The translations under genes were made by a program, and so were the position numbers. Shown piece by piece: positions 48,679 to 61,114 of a stretch of DNA of 64,000 nucleotides. Source of the stretch: Sclerotinia nivalis (Eukaryota; Ascomycota; Leotiomycetes; Helotiales; Sclerotiniaceae); NCBI GenBank assembly GCA_029531795.1, contig JAPEIS010000001.1, positions 1 to 64,000 of the forward strand. Reading direction: 5' to 3'. The number at the start of each line of letters is the position of its first letter. Position 1 is the stretch's first letter. Below the pieces are notes generated by a model. It ran no database searches. It had not been told where the DNA came from and saw nothing but the letters and a program-made list of their open reading frames with translations.

Positions 48679-50900
48679 ATGAAATCCAATATAAATCCTT
48701 TTGAATATATATTCAATATTGTTATCCTTGATACTCGAATCGATCGAACAAAGGTTTATTCTATCATTATAAAAGTTCATTATTTCTTCAATAATACTCT
48801 ACTTGATAATTATAATATTATGTATATTGTAAACGATATCTTTCTTTTTGATAATAATCGATATATATTATTTGACCTTAATAATCTTATAAAAATAGAT
48901 ACTATATTCTTCCAAATTCTAGACTGTAGTATTTGTATATTCAAAGGTATTATTATAAAAAAGAGTTATCCTAATAATAATCTTGTTCTAAACGATATAG
49001 CATTTATCTCTAATTTCTATATCAATATCGTCTCGAAGATTCGATTGTTGAAAGCTGATATATAGTATTCTGAATATAATTGTATTTTTTGTAAAAAAAA
49101 TCTATCGAATAACATTGTAATTGTTTAATATACTTATACTGAAAATTTTGTATTTTTAGAATACAAATTATTTTCCATTTATTCAAATATTCTTTTATTT
49201 ATTTCTATAAATAATCCTTTTTTGATATATTCAATTATGAATTGTAAGATTAATAAAGCATTTTACCGATTTCATAATCTATTTTTTTCAAGGGAAGATA
49301 CAAATGAATTATAGTATAAACGTTTAGAACATTTAAAAAAGAAAGTATTCGAATATTTAATATTTGTAACAAAAAATATTAAAATAAAAAATATTATTTA
49401 TATCGAATATATAGACTATACTTATATATATACGAAACAAATCATCTTTTATATATCGAATGATTGTCAATTGTTTCAATCATTTTATAAAATCCAATAG
49501 GGTCTTTTTGATTTCGATAAAAGGTATATAGATACATTATAGTTTTTCGTAATCAAAGAAATATACAATAGTAAGATTTTCTTGTATTCTTTTTACAGGA
49601 AAATCTACAATAAAGTATTTTTCATTATACAAAGCTTCTTTGCTTGGATTCATTATAAATATAATCTAGCAATCGTAGAAATCAAATAAAATAATGATAT
49701 ATTTGTTATTAGGATTATAAAAGATATATTATTCGAAAAATAGATTGAATAAAAAGGCATTGAATTTGAACTATTCCTTTTTTATATATACAAATCCAAT
49801 AGAAGATTAGAATATACAAATCAAGAAATAATCACGAAATAAATCAAAATGTATATTATAATAGATTTATTGAATAAACTTTAAGTAGAAATAATACAAA
49901 TTACAATTTACTTATACAATATAAATCCTTTGAAAACCAAATCCTTCAAATCTCCTGATAACATACTCGATATATAATTTTATAATTATCTTCACAAAAA
50001 CAACCTTTTATTTGTAAAGAAAATATCTGACGATCTCTATCCCAATTGGAAAAGGATTTATAAATACAGATATCGAGTTTATCTTTTGAATAAAAACAGA
50101 AAGACTGGAATTAATAGAAAATAATACAAAATCAATCTTCGAATATATATTGGATATTTGATAGACTATATTCCAGATACATTAATTTACTATATATGGA
50201 TACCCAAGCTCGATAAAGTTATTGTTATTCGAAATATTATATTTAATAAATTTTTTATTTATCGTATAGATTCCGTTAATCAAATAATTGATATTCATAA
50301 TACAAAAAAGCTCAAATAACTAGCAAAAGCTTTTGATATACACGATTATATAGAAATAGACAAAACGATTATTTAATACAAAAACGATTATAATGATTTC
50401 ATTTATTTATCTATAGATATTGATCGAAAAGCTTTTGATTCATTTATCAAGTATATTTTAGATCTATTATCTACAAACGAATTGGCCTTGAGGGTGGATG
50501 CAGGTCTGGGGGGTGATAATGGGAATACAGAAGTCGATTTAGGATTATCCAAGTTATCTAACAATTCAGATGATAGTGATTGAATATGTAATAGAGATAT
50601 ACGAATATCGGTTTATCTTTCTATTGAAGAAACCGAAAATGCTGATTCTGTTATTGAAAAGCAATTATATCTCGAGGATAAAGATATTGGTGTTGTTCAA
50701 GAAGATACTTGTAATAATAATTCGAATCCTGATTTTGTGGAATGTATTGATATAGGGAATATAGAGTTTGAGTCTATTGATTATGCTATTGAAGTTTTTC
50801 GTGATGAATACGAAAATGATCTAGAGTTTTCTTCAATCGATCAATTACAACATTTTAAAAGGAAATCTGTATACTGGAATGATTCCAACAGGTTATAAGG
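48679..50900 (+). pseudogene. Ty1/copia pol remnant: protease, GAG-pre-integrase, integrase
   Basis: Read on the + strand through many stops. 48679-49065 fits the copia protease/linker (ILDTRIDRTKVYS...NVVLNDIAFISNFYINIVSKI-like). Near 49325 RLEHLKKKVFEYL corresponds to the His-containing LxHLN block of the GAG-pre-integrase domain. The integrase core follows (about 49500-49870; SFFAWIHYKYNL, YTNQEIITK). Further on are INPLKTKSFKSPDNIL and WIPKLDKVIVIRNIIF, characteristic of copia polyproteins after the integrase. An acidic linker (50460-50900) ends the similarity; RT and RNase H are absent. The 3' LTR candidate is at 51603-51723. Confidence 0.75.
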
Positions 50901-51602
50901 CCCGCATCGCACTTCTACTGATACGACTACACCATCCATCGTTATTATGGAACAATCATCATCGATCAAGAATTACGAATCAAAATGAGAAGGGGAAAAG
51001 CATTTACCATTCTAAATAGGACAGTATCACCTATTCAACCTAATGGAATTTGCTGACACTGTTGATTTGCCTAATATATAGAAGAAATTGAAATCGAAAT
51101 CTACAAAGAAACCGAAGAACGAATCAGATACCTCCTTATCCGAATCGAGCTCCGAAGAAGAAATAAAAGCCCTAGCCCTAAAGCTAGCTTCGCAGATGGT
51201 ATCGAAGACTCCCAGAAGGACGAATATCAATATGATACAATTTGAAAGGATATGGTTGTTTTCTACTACGAGAGTAAAGAGGTTGAATACCTGGTTGATT
51301 ACCATTCTTCATGTTGTTTTCTACTACGAGAGTAAAGAGGTTGAATACCTGGTTAATCACCTTAACATTCTTCATGTTGTTTTCTATTCTCAAAGAATAA
51401 AGAGGTTGAATACCTGGCTAATCACCATTCTTCAAAGGATTTTAAGGGATTGATACGTCAGAGGCACTCTTTCCTGCAAATATTGAACTCCACAGGAGAC
51501 TAGATATTGTAGTTTTTAATGAGGCCTAGACAGGATTTATGATTTTTGAGCATATGGAAAGTGGGAATAGCTTCATTTTTGAGGGCTTCAGCAATGGGGG
51601 GA
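50901..51602 (+). other. copia 3' internal region, rearranged
   Basis: Less AT-rich than its surroundings. It holds a Lys/Ser/Glu-rich short frame (51048-51240; KSKSTKKPKNESDTSLSE) of unknown origin and a three-copy tandem repeat of 58-63 bp at 51255-51435. It then runs to a G-run (AATGGGGGGA, 51594-51602) that looks like a polypurine tract. Confidence 0.5.
51255..51435. repeat. 58-63-bp tandem repeat, three copies
   Basis: Copies start with GTTGTTTTCTACTACGAGAG at 51255, 51313 and, slightly altered, 51376. Each continues TAAAGAGGTTGAATACCTGG. The second and third copies differ by a few bases and a 5-bp insertion. Open frames across it on both strands are repeat-driven. Confidence 0.9.
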
Positions 51603-51723
51603 TGTTGGAAGTTGCTGAGTCAGCATCCTGTTCGCCGTATAACCTCATATATAAGCTTTCCATAGAACCTACACTACAATAAGAACTACACACACTTGCA
51701 ACTCTACATTTCGTATTCCAACA
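51603..51723 (+). repeat. copia-type LTR (121 bp)
   Basis: Starts TGTTGGAA and ends TTCCAACA, the inverted TGTTGGA/TCCAACA ends common in Ty1/copia LTRs. It is preceded directly by a polypurine tract (TGGGGGGA), so it should be a 3' LTR in + orientation, agreeing with the pol remnant upstream. A TATATAAG box lies inside (about 51648). No 5' partner was seen. Confidence 0.75.
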
Positions 51724-52100
51724 AAATTATATACAAAATTCAACATTTTGAAAAATATTAATAACATTTCAATAAAAATCATTAAAAATAAAATAAAAAT
51801 TTTATTTATATTATTGAATTATAGTATATTTAAAAATGTATTAATATTAGATACTATAATTTGTAATTAATGAATTATTTGAAATTTTATATTTTACTAA
51901 CAAAATATTTATATGGGAAACTATATAATAGTAAATAATTCATTAACTATAAATTATAATATATAATATTATTACATTTTCGAATATAATATAATTAAAT
52001 AGATTAAATAAAATTTATATTTTATTTTTAACGATTTTTGTTAAAAAACTATTAGTATTTTTCAAAATGTTAAATTTTATATACAATTTATATACAAATT
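51724..52100. repeat. AT-rich fold-back (~165-bp arms)
   Basis: The left arm (51724-51889) and right arm (51933-52098) are imperfect reverse complements around a loop of about 43 bp. For example TTTTGAAAAATATTA on the left matches the complement of TAGTATTTTTCAAAA on the right, and TTAATGAATTATTT matches AAATAATTCATTAA. It starts at the last base of the copia LTR. It could be a fold-back/MITE-like element; no target duplication was identified. Confidence 0.8.
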
Positions 52101-52309
52101 GAAAATTCAAAAGTTTAATCTTCAATATCTCAATAGAAAAAATTGCGAAAAATCTGAAATTTTCAGAATTTATTTATATATATATAATAAATCTATATTC
52201 AAAATTTCAAAAAATTATATTCATAAATAAAAAAGTTAAAAATGCTGATTTTCGTGATTTTTGGTATAAATAATGACCGGAATGGGGGGGTGGCCGGAAT
52301 GTGGGGTAA
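52101..52309. other. AT-rich spacer ending in a G-rich patch
   Basis: No coding content. 52274-52309 holds a G-rich patch (GACCGGAATGGGGGGGTGG, then CCGGAATGTGGGGTAAGGG) with a repeated CCGGAATG. It could be the end of another decayed transposon, next to the point where Ty3 integrase sequence begins. No partner end was found. Confidence 0.45.
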
Positions 52310-52528
52310 GGGACTTATATAGAAACTCTATAATCTACTATAAATTATTATATCCAATCGTAAAGTTCAATTTATCTTTAACTTCTGGAAATATATCTGT
52401 AAACGATTAGATACCGCTTCGAAACTATCAACAATTTATCATTTCAAAATCGATAGACAAACGGAAAAAACGAATATGATATTCGAATAATACTTCCATT
52501 CGTATATATCCTGCTTGCAAGATAATTA
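52310..52528 (+). pseudogene. Gypsy-3 integrase, left part
   Basis: Plus-strand Ty3 integrase: IETLYNLL...IIISNRKVQFI, then FWKYICKRL, SKLSTIYHFKIDRQTEKTN (the family has HPQTDGQTER with the catalytic Glu) and HSYISCLQDN. The frame is cut at the TA of GATAATTA by the pogo element and resumes at 63484. The sequence upstream of 52310, where the N-terminal integrase and RT should lie, is not present here. Confidence 0.85.
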
Positions 52529-52601
52529 ACCGATATCCCTATATTATACACGACCCCACATCTTGTACACACTTTTAATTTTATAAAATATCAACTACTA
52601 T

Positions 52602-54717
52602 AGATGGATACAGCGACGATATACTTTTAGAGGCCTGTATGGAGCTTACATTAGCTTAAATTAAAAATATAGAGCATCCTAAATATACTCAAATAGCTAA
52701 TTTCTTCAAAATAAATCGTTTGACGCTTTTTCGGCACCATAAAGACAAAACTACCTCCTATAGTATTGCATATACTGAAACTCACCAATCTCTTTTAAAA
52801 GAGCAAAAAGAGACTTTAATTGATCAAATCAATAAATTGATACAAAGATCTATACCTTCTACAAATCATATAATCAAAAACCTTGTAGAAGAGATTATAA
52901 ACCACTCTTTAGAAAAGAATTAGATAGCAAATTTTATAAAAAAGTATAAAATATATCTTCAAAATCGATATCTCCAATATATTGATAATTTGTATATAAA
53001 AGCTGATAATATTGTTATATTTGAGCATTTTTATAATCTAGTTTGAATTATTTTATATTATTATTGAATTTTATTATTTAAAAAAGTTATATTAATATCC
53101 TTTTTTTTCTATTTAATTAACAAAAGTAACCACAAAATACAATATATTATTAAAGAATATATACAATTGAAACGAAAAAGACTTTCTTATTGATTTGGGA
53201 AGAATTATAAAGAGGATAATAAATACTAATATATATAATCATAATAAAGCTATAAAAGCTAGACAGAACAGATCGAGAGAGTTTATCACCCTTTTAATAT
53301 ACATATATATTGATAGAACAATTATCCCTCCTACTCTAATTTATAAAGGGGAATCTGGGAATCTACAGAATACATAGATTAATGAGATAGAAATAAAGGA
53401 TCAAACTTATTTCGGAGTTTCAAACAATGAATAATCATCGAATACATTCGGTCTCATTTGGCTTACCAAAGTTTTTCAATATCATACTCGTTCAAAAGTA
53501 AGGAAAGGATATCGTTTATTGATTGTAAATAATCATTCTAACCATATAAATATAGAATTTATATCGAAATACAATGAATTGAAGATCATTTTGTTGATTC
53601 TCCCCCCCCACTCTACACATCGGCTACAATTTCTTGATGTAAACTACTTCCTCCCCCTTTCGACAAATTATAATATAAAACTCAACAATCTGATACACAA
53701 AAGCAAAAGTATCATTAAAATATCGAAATATAACTTTTGGATAATATTTAAAATAGCTTAAGCTCAATCTGCTACTACTCATAATATTCTGAAATTTTTC
53801 GAAAAAGCAGATATTGTTACGGGTTCATCTCCCTTCACCTGCACGTGATCATGTGTGCCTTAGGCACACATGCATGCACTCACTTCTATATAGTCAGGTC
53901 ACCTCCTTGACCTTCTTCCCCTCCTCGTAGTACAACTATAGATCAACCCTATATATACCTTTTCCCTCACCGTGATAGATATTTATCCTATAAATAAAAA
54001 CATTACCATTCACAATATCAAATCTGAAAAAGCCTCTATACTACCTACATCAATACAACTTGCAGAGAATAAAATAAAGACATTATATACAACTAAAACT
54101 CTTCATCACCTCAAATTAGAATTTCGCCTCAAACAAGATCTTAATATCATTCAGAAGCTTTTTAAAGCTGTATTTACGAATATAACTAATGCTAATATCC
54201 AATTACATAAAGCAAAGAATCTAAAAAAAGCTTTGAAGATCGAAAAAAAGAAAAGGATCTATTCTAAATGTTTAAACCTCGTAGAAAAGAAAGGCAGGGA
54301 TGCTTTTTTATACTCCCCTTTGCAAATTGAAAAAACTAAAATCTATCAATCAACTAAAGTACTAGCTATTGAACAAAAAAAGGAAGCTAAAAAGCCAAAA
54401 AAAAACTGAAAAGAAAATTGAAAAGGAATAGAGAGATAGAGCAACTAAAGAAAGGATAATATAAAGGAAGATTGATCATCAAATTATATATGATACCAAA
54501 GAGAGTATAAAAAAAGCTCAGAAATCATTAATACCTTCTATTAAAAGAATTCAAATGATTCCAAAACGTTCTCATATTATAAGCCTAATATCTAAGAAAG
54601 CTATAAAGGATTATGATATCATAAAGATTGATAAATCAATAGTAGAAGGAAAGGAGGGGGTATTACATTCAAGGGCCGGGCGATACATCAAGATTTCGTC
54701 GAAATTGATAAAGTAAA
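52602..54717 (+). pseudogene. Fot1/pogo transposase, interrupted
   Basis: Read on the + strand. The N-terminal helix-turn-helix and CENP-B-type DNA-binding region (52620-53040) has LLEACMELTLA, IANFFKINRLTLFRHHKDK, EKN-stop-IANFIKKYKIYL. The DDE catalytic region is at 53195-53760: IDRTIIPPTLIYKG, then LLIVNNHSNHINIEF, where the family has VDGHxSH (catalytic Asp changed to Asn), and LPPHSTHRLQFLDV. A solo-LTR-like insert at 53815-53977 splits the codons for EKADI/YPINKN; without it the frame is continuous. The C-terminus is a long Lys-rich region to about 54717, ending in an SRAGRYI-like motif. Inactive. Confidence 0.88.
53815..53977. mobile_element. probable solo LTR (163 bp) inside the transposase
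   Basis: Flanked by GATAT at 53810-53814 and 53978-53982. It begins TGTTACGGGTTCATC and ends CACCGTGATA, fitting TG...CA with CA changed to TA. It is GC-richer than its host and contains the hairpins CATGTGTGCC-TTA-GGCACACATG and GGTCACCTCCTTGACC. Its ends resemble the island at 47778-48014. Deleting it with one GATAT restores the transposase frame. Confidence 0.8.
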
Positions 54718-54840
54718 GATTTTTTGATTCTATTGGATAATACTATATCTTTTCATACATCAAAAGAAATCGTAGTTTTATATCTTATAAATTATAATTA
54801 ATATCGAATTTTGAAGTAATCGTAATTGTGATATAGGGGA

Positions 54841-54973
54841 GTAAACACGACGGAAACGGATACAAAATGATAAATTGAAGTTGCGTATTTTTTATTAAAC
54901 TAGTTTGAGTTGGAGTGGTTATATAGACCCTTTTGGAGTCACGTTACCTGCCTCCTTTTTGGTATGGTATCTA
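54841..54973 (-). repeat. Gypsy-2 3' LTR
   Basis: GTAAACACGACGG to TGGTATCTA on the + strand, matching the other two 133-bp copies with a few transitions. It is flanked on the left by pogo sequence. Confidence 0.9.
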
Positions 54974-56850
54974 AACCGGAGCTGAAGCAATATGCACTTT
55001 TGCATACCTTTCTTATTTAGAGGTTTTCTGAAGCTATGTATATGTTGTCTTTTTGCTAAATGAATTAGAAGTCTTTCTTATAAAATGATATTTTCCTAAC
55101 TCCTAGTTTAGTATACTATTTTTACTTTCCTAATCTATGAAAAAGAAGAAATGGATCATATTAATTTAATGTCGTTCTCGGTTTATATCATTTTGCTACA
55201 AATATGGAAAGATCTTTAAACAATTTAATATTTAAAATTTTTCATAAATTGAATTGAAAATAAAGCCTAGATTTGGTTGAAGAAAACGGTCGAAAGTCTG
55301 AAAGGAAAACTACAAGATTGTTTGCTGAAAGTGGTTTAGTCAGGAATGAATTTATTGAGATTTTCTAGGTTCAAAAGAATTGTTAAATTGATAATCTTTT
55401 TATCCTTAACTTTTTCGAAAATTATAATTGTATCAATTTTCTTAAAACAGATTTGTTGAGGTTCGAATATAATTTGTCAGCTAATCGGTTAGTTGAAGTT
55501 CTGATCTTGTGTAGATTTGATCAGATTCTTTCGTTTTTGTATATTATTTAGGTCCTGTTAAGATTGAAAGTGTATTCTATATGATCTTTTCGTAATATAT
55601 GCTTTGATTTGAAAATGTTCTTGTTGTTATTATAGGTTATTTTCCTTTTCGGATTGTCAAAAACCTTTCCTGTTTTATAAGATTGGAGAAAGAATTGTTT
55701 TGAAAGTATTAATTTGTAAATTCTGGTATTCAGGAATGTTTTTTTCGAATGAGGTTTGCAAATGATTTGTTCTAGGTTTAAAAGGTTTTAGATGGTTGAT
55801 ATAAAAGGATCGACGAATAGGTTTACTATTGATTTGTTGTAGTTGATAAGATTTCTGATGATTTCCTGTAGGACCAATTATTACAAATGGATTATGGTAA
55901 GTTGAATGAAGTTTCTTTTTAGTAGATATCTTATTATAGAGTATAATTATTTGATCAGGATCGAAAATTGTATGGTTTCGAATATTTATATTGTGTTTTT
56001 CTTTGGTTAGTGTCTTTTTCCAATTAGATCGTTGTAAAACTTTCTGTTGAATTAGCTTTTTGTTGTGTATAAAATCGAAAACTTTTGATTGATGGATCTT
56101 TTCTGGAAAGTCCTTATCGAAGTCTATGATATTGAGTAAGAAGTTTTGGATTTCAAGATGTTGATTTGAGGGTTATTTGATCTTCAAATGTTCTATAGGC
56201 TGATATTCAAAAAGGATTTTATGAGAAGAATGTTTTAGATGATCGATTTCTTGTATATTGAGTAAATTGATTGAAGCTTGAACTTTTATAAACCAATTTT
56301 CGATTTCTGAATCAATCTTTTTGAAGATTCTTTGAAAGAGATTGTTACTTTTCTTAGTTATATTAGAAGATTTCTTAGTTTCTATAGTTGTGGAGATAAG
56401 TAGCATTCCGGTTTTTTTAGTAAATTGTTTAACTATTTTATTTCGAAATAAATATTTGGATCATAAAGTCCTCCGATCGGAATTCCAAAGATATTGAAAA
56501 TTCAATTTAAGTATTTTACTATTTCAGCATTTGTTGTTCTAATTATTGAAAAAACCCAAATATAGTGTGAAAAGTAATCGATTATAAGAAGAATATAAGA
56601 AAAGTAAATAAAATCTTTTTTATCGAATATATCGTTGTTGAAATCTATTGATTGAGTAGTAATACCGATTTTGATAAGTTTTTGAATTATTGGTTAGATC
56701 ATTTTAAGGATCTCAATTTTATTGATTGGGGTAGATAAAAAAGGTCCTATAAAATCGAAGTTAATAAGAGTTAAAGGACGATTAATTTTATAAGGTTTGA
56801 GATGGGATATCCTTTGTTGTATATTATGTTTGGTATATTTCATACAATCT
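54974..56850 (-). pseudogene. Gypsy-2 integrase and 3' end
   Basis: On the minus strand, INFDFIGPFLSTPI (first catalytic Asp region, about 56770), YFSYILLIIDYFSHYIWVF (about 56600), a weak second Asp block and SSHKILFEYQPIEHLKIK (about 56200; the family has SPxEILFGxxP). The C-terminal module is KSYQLQQINSKPIRRSFYI then NHLKPF (about 55860-55780; gypsy-type g-x-F-H-x-x-H-LKPF, with His to Tyr). Below 55700 there is only unrecognisable sequence to the 3' LTR. Confidence 0.82.
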
Positions 56851-57509
56851 TGGATATACTGTTTGATATTGGTAATTAGTATTGACTATTAATAATTCCT
56901 AAGCTTTTTAGTTGTAAGTTTTGCTGTATAATGATTTTCTAAATTATAAACGAAAGTTAGTACTTTTGAAATTTCAGATTTGAGGATATATTGTTTGCTA
57001 ACTCTACAAAAGGAAAAATATAGTTCGCTTTTGAGTATATGAAAATTCTTGATATATCTAAAAAAGGTTGCTTTTTCTAATTTGAAAAGGTTTTTAGGAA
57101 GAGTTTGAGTTGTTATATAAGTATATATAAAAGAATATTATAGATCCTTATTATATTTGTTTGTAATTAAACTATATTGAATATTATTGAAGATAATTAT
57201 AAGATAATTAATAATTATTGATTCTTTCAATGATAATATAAAGAATGTATTCTGATTTTTGAGATTTAATTGTTTCTGTAAATGTTGAGCTTCTCGAAAG
57301 CGAAGAAGTTCTTCGTAATCTTCAATATTGTTTTTCCAAATCCATTTAGGATTATTTGTATTATATTGTAGTTCTTCTAAAAAGTCTAAAAAGTTGTCTG
57401 ACTTGTAATCAGAATCCAGGAAAATAGTACGAAAAAAAGCATTCGCGATTTTGTTACAAACTCCCAGAATATAAATAATAGTGATATTGAAAGTAAAAAG
57501 CTTTATTAT

Positions 57510-59520
57510 CTAACAAATATATATACTTTTAATTTGAGAATTGGAAGAAAGGAAGCTAATAAGTAATAAATGATCAATAAAGATTATACAATCTTCAGTA
57601 GATCTGAAATAGTAATAGTATTTTCTGATGAACTCAATGATAGCAAGTAATTCGTGTTTATAGGTATTATAATTTCTTTGTATTTTGGTTAACAAAAAAG
57701 AATCATATAATATAGGATATTCTATTAGATATCTAATATTCTGTTTTGGAGGATAGCATTTCTGAGTAATAAAGCATTCTAATACAAAAGTATTTGAATC
57801 TATATATATCTAAACTGGAAGAGTATAATCGATATTATAGGAATCGACTATTTCTGAGCATTTCTTTTGCAAAAATTCGAAAGCTAATTGCTTACAAACT
57901 CCTTATTGTTATTCTACTTTTCCTATAAATCGGGAAAAAGAATAAAAGATCTCAATGAAATTCTTAATACCTTTACAGATTATCTATATTATAACTAGAA
58001 AACTTCGAATTCCAATCTGATTAATAAGAACCGGAAAATTCTTGATTTTGGTTATTCTAATTGGTTTGGTAACTATAATACTATCAGTTTTATGAAGAAC
58101 TTCTAAAGTTTCTATTTGATCGATAAAAATATACAATTTTTTGAAAGATAAATATAACTAAACGAAATCAAAACGAGAAAGAATATGATTAACTAGATTA
58201 AAATAAACTTCTTTCGGAATTACAAAATCTGAAAAGATATCATCAATATAGAATTTGACTAATACTAAATTGTTTTCAGTATTAGATTCAAATATAGAAG
58301 AATATTCATTATCTACTGAATCATCTTTAAAAGGAAGAATATAATCGAAAACTATATAAAGAAATTCAAACATAGAAAAACAAATAGTTTGAATACCTTA
58401 TAGAACTTTAATAGATTATATCTGAACTGAATCTCCTATAGAAAAGACAAAATAATAACGATCTTTTGAATGAAAAAGTATATTCCAATAAATATATTTC
58501 AAATCGAATTGTAGATATACCTTATAATTAAAATAAGAAAGAAACTCATAAACATTTTTAAATAAAATATAATAATTGTTTAGCATTTATTCTATAATTT
58601 TCGAATAATCGAAAACTATATATCTTTTAGAATCAGATTCATAAGAAAAAAGATTTTTGGAATATTCAATATTTGGTTTATTAATTACTAATGATATTAT
58701 TGATCAATCGGAAAGTTTGTTATTGATTATTATAATATATTTATACATATAGTATTTGTATCCTTTAAATATGATTTTATTAAATCAAAATATTTGTTAA
58801 AGATTATATCTAAATCTTTTTCTATTTTTATAAAAAAGAGTATTTGGTTTGAATTGTATTCGATAAGTATAAAAAGAAATAAAAGGAATATAAATTAGTT
58901 TTGTAATATTTAAATCCTTATAAGTATAAAGAAATCGAATAACTTTTAATCGAAATTCATTTATTACTAAAGAATCTATATCAATCTTACTTTTTTGAAA
59001 TCATTTATTAATAATATCTAATAAATTTATAAATATTTCTTAAAGAACCAATCTTTTATCTATAGGATATATATATGTTTTTGAATTCAATTGAAAAGTA
59101 AAAACTTGATTGATCGAAATATATTAATCTCTTCCTTAAGAAAGTAATTTGAAATGTTTGGAATCTATTTTAAAAGAAAAATCGAATTGATATAAAATTT
59201 CGAATAATATATATAGATTATCCATTTGAAAAATTATATTAAAAGTATATAATAATTAAACTTTCGAAAAGGAAAATATAATATAATAACAACGTTTTCG
59301 ATAATCGAAATTATAATCTTGGTTTTCGGCAAAAATCTCTAAAAAGGCATTTTCTCCAAAGCTATTTAGTAATTGAAAAAGTATATCCTTTATTGAATGA
59401 AATAATCTGGATTATATAAACTTATAAAAAAATCGAATATATAAAAAATCTTCATTTTGGATTCCTATAAATCTTTTAATATTAATTTTCGAAAAGAAAA
59501 AAAGTAGTTTTGAATTATAC
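57510..59520 (-). pseudogene. Gypsy-2 reverse transcriptase and RNase H
   Basis: Heavily degraded. The RT is recognised from VKFYIDDIFSDF near 58250 (the catalytic YxDD as YIDD), with flanking QTICFSMFEFLYIVF and a thumb-like NHILSRFDF. RNase H is clearer at 57695-57510: QRNYNTYKHELLAIIEFIRKYYYYF and IIFIDHLLLISFL, matching the family's Y..HELLAI and TDH.PL blocks. The region 58400-59520 should hold the RT fingers and palm, but stops obscure it. Confidence 0.78.
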
Positions 59521-59529
59521 TGAGAATTC

Positions 59530-60358
59530 AAGAATTTAAAAAGTCTTGTAAATCATTTGAATCTGAATAATCATCTTGAGATTCTGAAATAGATTCAGAA
59601 AAGGAATCAGATACTTCTTCGGATATTTCTTTAGAATCTATTAAATCGGAAGAGTTTTCTGATGAATTAGATTCTTGTTGATCTTCAAATCATACCGTTT
59701 TTGGAATCGGTTTGATCTTGGATGCAAAATTATCAATATTTCTGCTAGCAATTTCAAAATTCATCGAAATTTCAGCATTTAGGATAACTGTTTAATATTT
59801 TGGATCGACTAAATATAGAATAAATTGATAAGAAAAGGATTATTTGAGTTTCGAAATCTGAATAAACATTCTTTTCTCACTCAAATCTTTATCTCCGATA
59901 GAAAAAATAGAATTAAAAATATCAATATAACCTTTGATTGTATAAAGCTATAACAAACCTAATAAAAGAATTTTCTGATCCTTATTAGGATTATTTTCCT
60001 TATCAAAACAAATAAAAACATAAATAACTCATCGAATTCCTTCGATTACAAAATCAATAGTAATATATTCTTTCAGATCTATATTAATTCCATTAACAAC
60101 TCCCATAGAGATATTGTTATTTGATTGAATCTTATATCGATATAAACCTAAATGATCAACGAAAGCAAAAAAAGCAATATTACCATCAAAACCTTGATCA
60201 ACAATACAATTGGATTTGTTTATAATGATCTCTATTGAAAATGATCCTGGCAAAACATATATTCCCTTAATTCGGAAAGGACGATCTTTGTTTACAATAC
60301 GAATAATGATCAAAATAGCTGGATAATTTATAATATTAGTTTTATCTAAACCAATCAT
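59530..60358 (-). pseudogene. Gypsy-2 protease and acidic linker
   Basis: 60358-60029 is an open stretch containing CIVDQGFDGNIAF, which fits an aspartic protease active site (D-x-G), followed by beta-strand-like SMGVVNGINI. Toward the RT lies an acidic Ser/Glu/Asp-rich linker (about 59690-59530; NSSENSSDLIDSKEIS). The protease would mature the polyprotein. Recognition rests mainly on the DxG motif and on its place between gag and RT. Confidence 0.65.
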
Positions 60359-61114
60359 TTGTCGATCGTTCTTGAAGGAAACACTGAAACTTGATAGATT
60401 GTATTTGAAATCCTTCTGTTTATAAAAGAAATACTATCGAATTTGATCAAAAGAAAGATAAATCAGATAATTCTGAATAAATCTATATCGAATTGGGTAT
60501 ACTAGCTCAAGATCTGAGTTCGTGGTTGAATTCTGATTTAATTGATCAAATTGACCATTTTGGCTGGGATTACCCTGATCTTTATTCTAAATTGAAATTG
60601 AAAAAGCTAAGGAAACTTCTGATTCATAAATAATCGTTGGTTTCTTTTTTCTAACTAAATTTTCTCGAATAGTAAAGTATCTAAAATACTTAACAGCGTT
60701 TAGAAAGATCTAACAAAAATCTAAAAAGTTAATTCCTTCAGAACTTAATATGAAACGTTACATAAATATCTTATAATCTATTAGCTCTTATTCTTATCTA
60801 TTAATGATATTAAAGAGTAATTTAGGATCTCTAAAATATCCCTTACAATTGTTAATAAATATTGTATACTTTAAAAGGAAGATAAATAATCGAACTTCCG
60901 ACAATAATAATTCAGCTTGACGAATTTCTAGAGAAGAAGTAGAAACTTGTAATTATAAAAATGTTATTAATACCTAAAAGATAGTTTTTTTGCCTCGACT
61001 ACAAATATAAAATACAAAAAGATTCTTATTTTATTTGCGAATTTCTTCCTATAATTGAAAAGAAGAACAAATGTCTTCAAATTCTAATGAAACAATAAGA
61101 CGGAATCTTTTTCG

